From Xylocopa sonorina (lineage: Eukaryota; Arthropoda; Insecta; Hymenoptera; Apidae): a stretch of 64,000 nt of DNA. Below, in pieces: positions 26,300 through 38,767 of this stretch (positions are counted from its first letter, which is position 1; each line of letters starts with the position of its first letter). The stretch lies in the NCBI RefSeq assembly GCF_050948175.1, contig NC_135202.1, positions 2,604,001-2,668,000 of the forward strand, read 5' to 3'. Under the pieces are notes generated by a model. It searched no databases, was not told the origin of the DNA, and saw nothing but the letters and a program-made list of their open reading frames with translations. The translations under genes and the position numbers were made by a program.

Positions 26300-29200
26300 C
26301 GCACCGACGAAAATATCGACGAGCGGCTCAGCTGACACTTCTGTCCTTCGAACCTCGCGGTACGAAAAAAGATGGCTCGTACGTACTTTCGAAGAAGTCG
26401 TACGCGATTCTGAATAAAGACACCGGCGAGCACAAACCTGGCCGGGGTTTTTTAACGCGTCTATCACCGGTTCATGCTCGCGCATACCTTTACGCGGCGT
26501 GTCTGCGGAATTTCGAGAACTCTTTTGCGCAGTTTCACGCGGCTGCTGTTCTTTGTAAAAAGAGGGCCTGCAGGAAACACGCTGACGCTCGTCCGCCGAT
26601 TTATCGAGCCTTATTTAGCTATTTACTCGGTGACCTTTGCCGATTAAATTTAAATGCATTTGCGTGTATTACGCAGCTTCTAAAAACGAGCCACTTTAAT
26701 AACGGCCGCCGGTTAAACTGCAACTTTTTCAGATTCAAGGCCGCTCGAGAGTATTCTATGTTTAGAGAGCGGAGGGTCGTTAAATTCTTCGGTTTTGTTC
26801 TTTCCCATTTGCCTCGGCAGCCTCGGCAGCCTCTTCGTCTCGATAACATTCACCTGACTCTGATGGAAATTTCGAATATTATCAAACGTTTCGTATGTCT
26901 ACAGTTGAAATAGACTGCACTGTCGATACGTATAATATTAATTTGAAGTTATTAGAAAGTTGTCGTAACCATTCGTAACCATTCTAAATCGAGCGGCAGG
27001 AGCGCACAGATTTTTTTTACTTCGAAGGTTAGACAAATTTTTAAAATGCACGCCAAGTCAAATCCACTCGAGACGTTACGCGCTTTAGCAGTTTCAGGAT
27101 GTTTCAGGAGGACAATATAAACACAGACGCTGTAAAAACTGTTTCCGAAGATTACGGAGAACAGGTTTTAAATGTGAAAAGGCGTGAAAGGTGGTTCTTA
27201 TACTTTAAAATGGTTATTTTTCGTTGAATTATGCGCTAGATTCTAGTCGCCTACAAAATTATTCATTTTATTAAAAAAAATGAATCATAAATTTTGTTTA
27301 AAAAGGATTAAAAACTTGTTCGATGTAATATTATCGTGCGTTATGAAAAGTAACACGTAGAGAAGCATAATTAATTGTTTTCCATACGAAATCACTTGGA
27401 AACTTGTTTGACAAATCTGCCATTCTTCGCGTAAGAATGAATCGAGATCAACTGTTCTCGATAACAGGTATCGTATGTAAAGGTGCGATATACTCGCATC
27501 GCTGACGATCAACGCGTTTTAATCAGTGCTGAATCTTTCGTATCACTCGCACGTTATCGGCTGCCATACCTGGGCATATATACGTATACGTACATATAAA
27601 TAACGATCATATAGGTGTCTGTGTTGGCAGCGTGCTCTCGCGTCCCGATGAGACTTGCAAATTCAAATTATCCCGCATTACTTACGTCGACGTCGGAACT
27701 GCGCGGCAAATGACATGGCGCGAATCGCCGCTTTTATTATTACGTACAATACCGTTCAAAAGTATCCGGGGGGCTCGTTCGAACGCCGAAAATCGCTGAC
27801 AAAACCGCTGCCCGCAAATGAAACGAGAAGAAGAGGAGAAATACACGCGCATGCACTCGTTCTCGTCTTTCTCACCTCGCAACAAGCGTCGCGAGTACTC
27901 TGATTTATAGAAACGCAACGCGTACGTCAACTGTATAATATCCGAGTAACTTTTGTCGATAAATGTACGGCGCAATAAAATATTGCGGTGCGATAAAATT
28001 GATTTTTCAAAGTCACCGCATAATAATTACGCATACGCGTAATTGGTATTCATGTTTGAGAAATTTGACGGAACTCTTTAATGTTTTATCTATTTGCAAG
28101 AGTAACGTTTATATGTAATTGTCATTGGAGCACAAAGAGGTTAATGGTAATCGTACCTGTATAATATATAAATATCTTACGAGATAAACGTGCATGTAAT
28201 ATAATATGTAACACGTAATTCAAGCGTCATAACAACCTAATATCAAGCGTCAGCGAGTAAAGAAAAATTCCTAATTTCTTTCGTGATTAGTAAAATTCGA
28301 TCAATTATGGTTCGTCGGTATGCTTCGACTACTATTCAGAAATTTTGGGAAACATTGTTCATACAGGTCGATTGAAATGTTTGAACTGTAATAAAGCAAT
28401 ATTTAAGTTATGTCGAGCAGATACCATCGACGATTTTACGCGTTTAATTTAAAACCTGTACGCTTCCGATAAGTCTTTGATAAACGACCGAAGAATGACC
28501 GATTCCTAAAAATTTGTAAGAAGCTGACAAGTATCGACGTTACTTGTTACCTTTTCTGTCGTTAATTTACACCTTCCGCCATGTAACAAATTAGCTAAGC
28601 CGTTTCGATATTTACGAGCGACAGTGTACGTCGCCTTCGAGCTAAATTGTTGATCGCTGCACGCGGCTACGTGACGTTGATAACGACTGATTACGATTAC
28701 GTACGCGTCGACCATTTTTCTTCTCCTCTCTCTCTCTCTCGCTCTTCTCGCCGGCGTAATTACGGTGGCGCGGCATCGACGACGCCGCCGCCGCCGCGGA
28801 ATGATTTACGGCTTTTTAATAAGTTGCAGTGGAAACTTTAAGGATCTATCGTGCACGGCTCGATACCCGCGTCCCCGCGACTTTCGCAGATAATGCGCGA
28901 GCGCGATGTTACGCAACGGACGCCGATCGAGCATTTCGAGCTTGCAATTTTCCCGCGCGGGGCCACGTTTCCGTCGCGTGCGAGTTTTCAGTCGCGCGAT
29001 TTTCGACTCGAACATCTCTATCCAGGAGGATCGCGGACTCTCCAGGAATTCTCAAGTAGACACGAATACGATGTCTCGCGGGTCTTTCGTTGTTAATATG
29101 ACTAACTTAAAATGACAATTTTGACAGCCGCGTGCACTTTGTTCGCTCTTTTTCGGGAGATGACGTTCGTCTACAAACGACGAGTTCGTCTCAGCATCGT

Positions 29201-32169
29201 CTCTGGCTTTTCTTACCCGTCCTTCGTTTTTTCAAATTCTCGATGATGAACATGCCTCTTGTTGATTAATCTGGATCCGGTTTTTGCAAATCCGATCGAA
29301 ATACTAGAGATTCGACTACGAATCGAAGGAAGGGCAACGTCTGATAACGCGTTGCTCGTCTCCGATCAATTCTTGCAAAATTTCTGGCTAATGTCACAGC
29401 CTGCACGTGAGCAGAATTGTCGAGGAACCTGAGGCGCTGCTCGGCTCGCGTGCGCGACGATACGTTCTCGGTGAAGTACATCGCTGGTGATAGCGGCAAC
29501 GCAGTCTAAACAGATGATCAAAGTGCAGCTTTAATCACGTGAATTATAGTTCCGTCTGCATCGCGTTCTGCGCATTTACAGCGGCCGATATATCGTGCCG
29601 TTCGCGCGTACGTGACTGAACCTTTAGGCACCGCTGCTCCCTCCTACTTAACGTGCTTCTTCTATTCTCAGGGAAATAGTCCCTGTATCGGTACATCCCC
29701 GTACAGTATCGCCCCGGGAGAGTTCTGACTCGGACTGTCGAGGAACGATAATTCGCAAAAGTTCCCTTCGAACCGTCCAACTTTGAATGCACTTTTTTTT
29801 TCTGCAAATCATCGTTTAATCGAATGATTGCATGATAATATTCTTAATGCGTTGATAGCAGATAATTGGTCGATCGACTGTTTACTTTGCTGCTTTGCGA
29901 TACGATTATGATTTAGTGTGTACGGAGCGTTGACAATTTACTTTCGTTCATCTGTTAATCGTAATATTCTAATAGGTGGATCGAAGAACAATACGAGTTC
30001 AAAGACCACGATGCACTATTTTTTATTGGAACATTTAAAAGCGACTGACTTTGGACTCGTATTGTTATTCACCTTACCGATTCGGTTATAAAGTACAACA
30101 CTTATCACGGTTACATTTGGCTGTAGGATTTAATTCGAAAATGAATATTTCCGAAGCTGCGTCCATGACGGATTATTCGAAAACCAACGCTGTTAGAGCG
30201 TTGTACGTTTCTGGTTTCGTGTCTGAGACCTTCGAAAGTGTTTCACACTTGATGCTGGCCTCTCATTGCAATTGATATCGTCTCGCTGGTTTCACTTCAA
30301 CCTGTCTGCAGTTTTTGATTTGCAAGACGATGGAATGTCACGGATGTTGGAAAAGGACAGAAATTCTGGTTTCTGTGTGCGGAAGGTACGCGTCGATTTT
30401 CGGATGCTAACGCTAATTATCATGGCGATCCAGCAATGTAAAAGTCTAGCGGCTAGGTGACAATTTACACTTTACTGCACCATTTATTACAGATATTATT
30501 GTACCGTTGATATTATTTTCGCGTTCGTTTTCATTCTCGGATAATTAGAAACGACAATTGATTTGCTTCGCGATAAATATTAAACGATCAGCGTCACGAA
30601 TTCAATTCCTTTATAGAAGCAATCGATTCGGAAAGATATCGGTCGAATCAGTCGCGATAATCGCGCCAGCCTTTTATGCCTGATAATTTCTTCCAGGATG
30701 ACTCACGAGAACGTGCCGAATTTTCGCGGCTACGTCGAGCAATGGTTGGTATAACTAAAAAGACTTTATTATGCGCGCGAACGCGGCCGTTGGTGTTCAC
30801 GCGTAGACGCGGGTGTTGGACGGTCAGAATTAGACTCGAACGCAACCTACGGCAACCTTCAGATTCGAGATGGTGGTGTACGTTTGACTGGTATTTCGCG
30901 TCTGCGTCACGGGACCATTGTCGATTGTCCGCGTTGTTTAAAAGACCGGCACGTGCTGGTGATTCCTCGTTAAAATTACGTCCCTCTGAACGTTCGCTCC
31001 GCACCGTGCATACAGAATCGTGCTCCATCGTATCGTTGAACGGCGTTTTCGAATCTCCGCCTAATTTCAGTTAAACGCGTCGTTAGAAAATGATCGACGT
31101 TTAGTTCGTACAAGGGCAGGTTGGCATTAATCGACTCTGCGAAACTTTCGATGCGATTTTTGTACAGCGAACGATGAGACTCGATTTCGGTAGCCCGGCT
31201 GTACTTAAACGGAACATTTTCGGAGCCGTTTGGTCCGCTCTATTTTGCGCGCGCCAACGTCGGATAATTAATTACGGACGGACTCGAAATATCAATTAAA
31301 CGAGTCCCGGGGACGACTTGGCGACCTATCGAGCCGTTTTAATCGCGACACTCGTTCCCACGGCGTGCGGATAAAGCGCAGGCAAATTTTCACGCGATCC
31401 ATCCCCTTTCCTCGCCCCGTCCCTCGATGGCCGGCCGTTCGAGCCGCGTCGGTGTACACGCGAGAAGCGCAAGCGCCTTTGCAGTCGGCACACGGACACG
31501 AAGACAGAGAAAAAGCATCGCCTGCATATAGATAAACCAGGCGACTCGTTGTCCGAGGTCGGTGCTCAAGGTTACGCGTGACGTCACTGGACCTCTTCCA
31601 CGGCCCCCGCCTTCTGTTCTACTCCGTCGTGTTCCACCACCTTCTAATATTGCCAGTTTGCGTTTACATCCGTGACACGGGCACGTCAAACCAGCTTGAT
31701 CTACCTTCCCATTGTGCACACCTATGCATGCCTTTTCCCACACCAGACACGCCGCCAATCGTTTTAGAATGTCCTTTTTTCGGAACGCCCCGAGTTCACA
31801 ACTTTTCTCCCGCTTTATGCGACCGCTCTCGAGATTTCTTTATCCGGTGACACGGGTTTCGCGTTGCTGAATTCTCTGCTTTCGTTTCTCTCTCTCTCTC
31901 TCTCTGCACTTTTTTCTTTTCTATTCTTTCATCTAATTAATCTTGGAATTTAGTTGTTTTTTTGTCGAATTCATTTTCGATTCGAAATTCCCTTTATACT
32001 CACACTTTGCGAACAATTACGCTCTCTATCTCTCTATCTCTTATTTCCGTTTCGGATGTTCCTCAAGTAATTGGTCTGCACGGTCACGCGACGTTCATTA
32101 CTCGCAGGCACAATCGTTAGCTTCGTGGAAATCGGCCGTAGATCGTTCGATGTATGCGAGTTTTTGTCA

Positions 32170-32220
<51 letters not shown>

Positions 32221-35200
32221 TTATTTCTGAAACGGCGCGAGTACGACAATCGAAATGGTCACGCGTTCATGATTCATTGAGCATGGCGTGTGGCTCGCAA
32301 TTCGAAAAATTGCACCTGGCGCGGCAGGTTCTAGTTTCAGCAGCGCGCGGCCAGTTTTGAAATGGTTGCTTTGCCGCGTCGTCGATCCGGATTCCGTCAC
32401 GGTTCGAAAATCGTGGGCCCGGAGAAGTTGACGTGTGACTGGATGATGCGACTTTGAGAAAATTGCGTCAGATTTCAGTTCCTTTCGATACGTCGAGTCG
32501 CCAGTTTAGCTTTTTCGTTCGAGCGAAACGAATTATTGAATCATTATATTTAAATGTCCTCCTCTTTAAACATAATACATAGTGGATGGGGAAGTAACAT
32601 TTTACGTAATTCTCGTGAAGATGATTTAACTTCTGAATAGTTGAGGAAATCGAAACAATTTATAAATAGGAAAAGGACATTTACTGAAAAATTTCCTTGA
32701 AATAATTGTTAACCTTTATACGTAATTTATGCAGGATATTGCGAATACGTATCATAACTTACTGATAGCCTACTTGTGTGTATACGATAAATTCCCGATA
32801 CATTTTCTAAAATTGCTTTCCCGTTCACTCAAAATATTATACGCAGCATACGCGTACGTATAATCGAAAAAATTCGATGCGCATCGCGAGCCAATTATAC
32901 ATTTCTTTGCCGCTTTATTTTAAGTATATGGGAATTATCGCCAAGAGTAGTTTATATTGAGTTTATGCTAATTGTATGCCTCGATGAAATATTTACATTG
33001 AACGGTATGAAAAAGTGTATCAAGATGCGAAGGTTATCACGTTCACGGCGAAGAAAAACGGAGTATCGCATAGATATTCTAATAATTTGTTAATCGAACA
33101 ATAATGGCATGCGCATCACATTATTTTTTCCCACTTATTTTTTCCCACGCACCTTCGATAGACCGCAAGCCTATACGCGTTACGATCGTTCCATTTCAAC
33201 TTTACAAAGCGATACACACGGTTTGGACAGTAACAGATCGAACACAAACAGACTTGATCAAATTGAATTAAAACCATGAATATAAATGTTGAAATCAACC
33301 TTCACGCCACCGTTCTTCTTCTCTTCCACGTTCTCCGACGAGTAAATTAAATAAAACACGATCGTTCATTTCCTCGCTTTCTTCAGTGGACTCCGTAAGC
33401 GTATCGCGATCTGCGATGTTACGGTCGTTGCGTAACGAAAGTGCGGTTTTCGATACCAGCTTCTGGCGTCGTACCGCGCGTAACGCATACGCGCATTCCC
33501 CAAGAATCTTTGCGACCCGATGCGAAACCCACGCATTAGGCGTGTACCCGGGTACCGCGGGTACTGCTACTACGACCGCACCGTGTATACCTGCATGCGT
33601 AAGGACGTTACGCGTGAACGGCGCGACGAGTTCCACGAGTGAAGGGGGTTACACTAACGTAAAGAGCCGTTCCTCGAAACTTTCATCGAATCCGCTAATG
33701 AATGGACGCGTCGCGTCCTATATGACCGATTCCAAGCGGCTACGATTTCAACGAGTTCTAAACACTGGTCGAATCAGTGTTTAGAATCAGAAACACTTAA
33801 TGGAGTCAATTATCAGAGAGACAATTAGTGGGGTCGCCGATGGGGGAGGAAAAGGAGGTTTGCGCGCGCGACGCGGCGGTTCGATTTTTAAACGACGCGG
33901 CGCGGCGCGGCGGGAAGTTAGTTGAAAAAAAAAAGTTACGATGACACAGAAACGGCCGCCGCCATAGTGAAAAAAAACACTCGCAGACATGTTTAAACGG
34001 CGATTAACCATATCCATGGCAACAACGCCGGCATCGATCCTTAGAGGAATTTTTTATAAAGCCACCCTTACGCGTAGTCGCATCGCTCAAGTGCGTTTAC
34101 GTAATGCGTGGTACGTGCATATACATGACTGAAGGTGGACCTATATATAGGCGCATGCTCAGATATATATAACCTTGCGTATGATTATAAATATGTAGCG
34201 TAATGTACAACAATTCCTGCGTTCCAGGCTAGCTCGTTACTATCGATACGATAGTATCGAGGCGATGCTCAGTGTTTCTCAAAGTTTCCTGGGAGGCCCC
34301 GCTTTTGGAGTTGCAACCGTGATTAACGAGCGACACGCTTCAGATCTTTTTCGAGCTATCACCATCGTTGCGATCGGAATTAAGCACATAAGTATATAAA
34401 ATACGTTATGCGTATATACACGTACAACACACGTGCACAATTTAGGTTAATACTTTTTACAGTCTTCAAAAAATAGAGAAATCTCGAAATTTAATTTAAG
34501 GCCCTTTTCTAAGAAAAGTGAAGAGACTAAAGAAATTTCGAGATGGTGGAGTGTTGGTAACTTTTCACGATTGAACTTTTTTTTGAAAAAAAAAAAAAAA
34601 GAATGGTTAGTAGTAACGACCAGTTTCTCGCGTTTAATCGAGTCGCCGTTTTCGCGATGGGAAGCACTGTCTCATAGCGTATCCTCGTCTCCTTTCACTT
34701 CGAAGCTCCTTTTAATATAGGTGGAAACATCTACCGTTATCTACGCGCGTTGGTATGTATCGGGCGCCATAAAAGCAGAGCAAAGTATATAATGTAAGGG
34801 TAAGCGTGGACAACAGGTGCTCAGTTTCCATAGACACGGAAGTGCGTCGAGCTTCGCCTGGTCTCGCGAGATGCAAACGCTGAAACCTGTTCAAATTCAA
34901 TTTGCGATCGCCCCTAAGATACCCGTCGACGCGATAATTCTTACACCATTTAAATACCTGAAACTTAAACTTGGGACGTAATTCGTCTCGAATCGGTGAT
35001 CAGCACGAGGTCTTGTTAATTCTAGTTTCGAATTAAGGGTTTCTATGTACAAAGTGGTCCCTGTCTACCGTGCAATTAGTTTTTGAGGTTTCTAGAAAAG
35101 CAATTGGTAGACGACGCAGGAGCCTTCCCTCAATAATTGTACGTACTCGCAAACGTAGAAACACAGCGAAGCGTAGCGCTGTCCATTGTACGCAAAATGC

Positions 35201-37079
35201 GAAAGGTTATTGCATTTATTAGCTTGGATGATTTTCAAGTATTTGTACTCCCGAATCAGATATTGAATATAAATTCCAACGTTTTCTGCGAAACACGGTG
35301 TTTTTCATATAAACGCACACCCACCTCGATTCGGTTATGTTTAATAAGTGAGGAAAAATTGCGTCCCTTGTTAATAACGCTGTTCGAATCGTTGTAAAAC
35401 TGGCGCTTAATTAAATTTCGAAAGAGCGAGTCGACTCCTACTCTCTTTCTCTCTTACGTATCCGTTGCCCCATCTTCTTTTCACGGATATTCGATGACGC
35501 GAGTTGCATCACAACAGTAATGCGCAGACAGTTGATGCAGAGAAAGCTCTTCAATTTCACGAGAAATTATTTCAAGTTTACCAAAGGCGTACGCAACGGC
35601 TCGATCGAGTATGAGGAATTACGTTTGCATTTTCATCTGTATCGAATTCATGCAATGTCACAGACAGAATCGAAAAATCCGTCGCGGCGATTGCGTCCTC
35701 AGCCGTCATTGTGCAATCCGCTGACCGGCTCTCCCATTGTCGCGTGACGCATCTGCCGCGATTTGCAACCAGCCACCGGTTCGTTTCATCGGTGGAAATC
35801 GAACCGATTCGTCCCGCGATACAAAACTGGAATCCTTGAGCGGCGTCGCAGTTCAGCTGTACGTCGCGACAATGCCCGAGACGAGTGGCAACGAGCAGAT
35901 GTCGGGGAAAAATGCAGATCAGCCCGCACGATTTTCGGGAAAAACTGTGGTAAAAGGGTTGAAAACGCGGGGGTGCGGCAAAGTCGACAGATGTCGGATC
36001 GCGAAGAATCGATTAGCAGCCCTCGCAGAGCCCTTTCTCCCACGCGGCGCACCGCTGCACCCCTTCAGACCCGAGGGGCTCGAATGAATGGACAGGATTT
36101 TTGAATAAAGGATTTCACTAGTTTTCCGATTAATCCGGCCGATCGTTCGGACGTGGGAGAGATCGCGATGCTCGATCTTTCGTGGTGATATTATTGTATA
36201 TTTACGTTTCAATTTTCCGGTAACAAAAATTAATTATATTTCAAACAATTGTGGTCGACGTTAATTAAAATATCCGCTTTAGGTACTTTTTCGTCGTCCG
36301 AAGAAGCTTTCTAGTGGCCGTATCGAATGTTAATTAGCTGTCGCGCGTGTTTCTTAATTACACTCCGTCATCGAGGAGGTGAATAGTCTCCGAGCGACGC
36401 TACGAACGCGTGGCAATCGTAAAATAATCGCCTGGTTCAATGCATGTTAAACAGTTCCCTGTCTGTCTGGTCGATTTTAGTACAGCGACAGCTAACAGCG
36501 TTGAAACGTTACGCGATAAAACGATACTTGTTCACCGATGTGTTCCCTGCCTCAAAATGAAACTTGGCCAATCTTTTTACCCGACAGACTTAACGGGTTA
36601 TCGAAAAGATCGAACCTGGTCTGAGGGCAGACATTTCGTCCACGATTAATCGACCTGGGAATTACGAAGTAAATAGAAATCCCGCCCACGAGAAAGGACG
36701 ATCGAAACCTTCGCGTAGACCTAATATCATTGAACCGAATCGAAACGAGCCACCGAGCTGGCTACGATGTGGCTCGTTAATTCTCCGTTTAATTAGATTT
36801 ATTTTTACCCGGGACGTTTTCGAAAAGGAAAAGAAGCGTCTAATTGTATTAACGCCCCGGGGTGGGTGGCATTTTCTCATTAAAATTTACCACTCGACCG
36901 GGGCGCGAATGGCCCCAATTCATAGGTAATAGTTCGTTTATATGCAAATACGATGGCCACGGTGGCGAACGGAACACGGAAATAACCCAGCGTTATACGT
37001 ATGGAAGTATACAAATCGTAAAATTGCATCGACCATAATAATCGCGAAATACGCGCGCAAGTTACGGGGATTTGAAATG
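26300..37079. other. Intronic sequence without recognisable gene
   Basis: A 277-codon plus-strand frame (26080-26913), the longest in the window, runs through the TA repeat at 26281-26299 and resembles nothing I know. AT-rich blocks lie at 27030-27600, 28000-28480 and 32540-33300. A CCG run with CpG-rich surroundings lies at 28780-29060 and another CpG-rich patch at 33840-33960. Confidence 0.55.
32172..32221. repeat. (CT)n microsatellite
   Basis: About 24 CT units with one TTT interruption. Confidence 0.9.
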
Positions 37080-37100
37080 AAAAAAAAAAAAAAAAAAAAA
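37080..37100. repeat. A21 homopolymer
   Basis: Twenty-one A. I see no gene-like sequence before it, so a processed retrocopy is not supported. Confidence 0.9.
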
Positions 37101-37628
37101 GGAAGAAAGAAACGATACACGCTGTGCGCGCGCGAGAGGGACGTGGAAAAGGGACGGAGGCAGAGCGTGAAAAGGATTTTTTTTTATTTTCCATCGACCA
37201 ATCGCAATCGTCGAGCGTTTATCGTAGTCGGTCCGCGTGTAGGCGCGCCAGGGAACACGCGACTCCGCTGATAATCCGATGACTATTAATCTGGCCAATT
37301 TTATTTCGGAAAGCCATTACGCAATTCCGCCTTATCTGTCGCGCGACGAAACTCGGGTATACTGGAGCACGTAGCGAAAAGACCTTCCCTCGATCACGAC
37401 CTGAACTGGGAGCGCAACGAAAACTGATTCGGAGGACGTTTCGCGTAATCGGTGCTGGAAGTCGAGTGCCGAGCGATGGCGAAGCGGCTCGACCGCCTGA
37501 CCTACTATGAAATTCATAATACTATTTATTGCACCTTTATCATCCTCGCGGCACGAACGCGGCTCTGCATAGTTTATATCGTTCCACCGCGGGGCGAATC
37601 GAAGGCGTCGGAGATGGCGTAAATTGCG

Positions 37629-37652
37629 TCGCGACGCGACGCGACGCGACGA
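37629..37652. repeat. GCGAC pentamer repeat
   Basis: More than four tandem GCGAC units, unusually CpG-dense. Confidence 0.9.
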
Positions 37653-38748
37653 GGCGGCTCTCCCGGCCGCGCTATTAAACGGCCATCGCGATCGCCGATT
37701 AACGCTCCGTATCGGTCGATCTGTCGATTAGCGGTTCTGATTTCGCCGGGCACCGTTTACTCCCCGGTAATTTGTACCCCATTACGCGTCCGCTCGCATG
37801 CATTAGTAATGGAGTAATTAGGCGAAACTCACTTGTGATACACTTACGATACAGAGAAGGACGGAATCGTGTGATGCACGTTTTGCATTAATAATATCCG
37901 TACGGCAGTTCGAGCGCGACGATTCCGCGACCGACGCTGGGCGTAGGCTTTCCGCTTTGCATCTACGGGAGGAGCGCGATCAAACGTTTCCGAATCGAGA
38001 GATTTAACGATTGATTTCCAATGGGGTCTTATACATCGAATACGAATAGATATATTTGTGGCGTGCATGTGCGGTGGGATTGCGAGTATATTGTCTCGAT
38101 AACTATCGCTTTGAATTTTCCCGTCGGTTTTCATCGGGCCGGTGGAAATAAAAGACGCCGAGTGAATAGGTCGTTTTCCGTTTATCTGATGAATAATTAG
38201 TGGCACGAAAATTTGTTTACGGGGAACATTTCGCCGGGGCGTTACACTCGATCGGGGAAATTGCTAGCGGAACGCTTCGTCGTTTCATCTGCGATTTTAA
38301 TACGATTTCTCGGTAATGCGCTATGATTAGAGTTGTCGTGCGATTTAATATATTTAGAAATTGAACGAACAATAAAATGCTACTATCGGCCAATGATCGG
38401 TTTAAGGATAAACCTTCGGATAAGGAATTTGTTGGTATATTTATGCCGCATCGCGATTTTACGGGAATCGCGGCAATGGAGCGTCGATTTGGTCAAGACG
38501 CGAACCGATTCGGGGATGAAACCTTCTTGGGTAGGCCAATTTGCCACGGCAGAGTAGGCTTAAGTGGATTAAAAATGGTCAGCGAGGTTGAAGCCAACGG
38601 CATTACAATTAAGAATGCTTCGTTATGCTCGAGTCTATTGGCGGTGGTCATTGACCATGCTAAAGCGGGGCTGCTTTGCATTTCGAGTGGCCCACCATTG
38701 CCCATCGAGGGTAGCCCCCGTACAATTAATGTACCCCGGAGGACGCTT

Positions 38749-38767
38749 CTCTCTCTCTCTCTCTCTC
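38749..38767. repeat. (CT)n microsatellite
   Basis: About nine CT units followed by a C run. Confidence 0.9.

Noticed and set aside
26080..26913. 277-codon plus-strand frame, longest in the window
   Set aside because: No recognisable domain, Arg/Ser-rich composition, runs through a TA microsatellite read as Ile-Tyr repeats, and has shadow frames on the other strand. A frame of this size is plausible by chance in 64 kb of stop-poor CpG-rich DNA.
37080..37100. A21 run as the tail of a retrocopy
   Set aside because: No gene-like sequence precedes it and no target-site duplication is evident.
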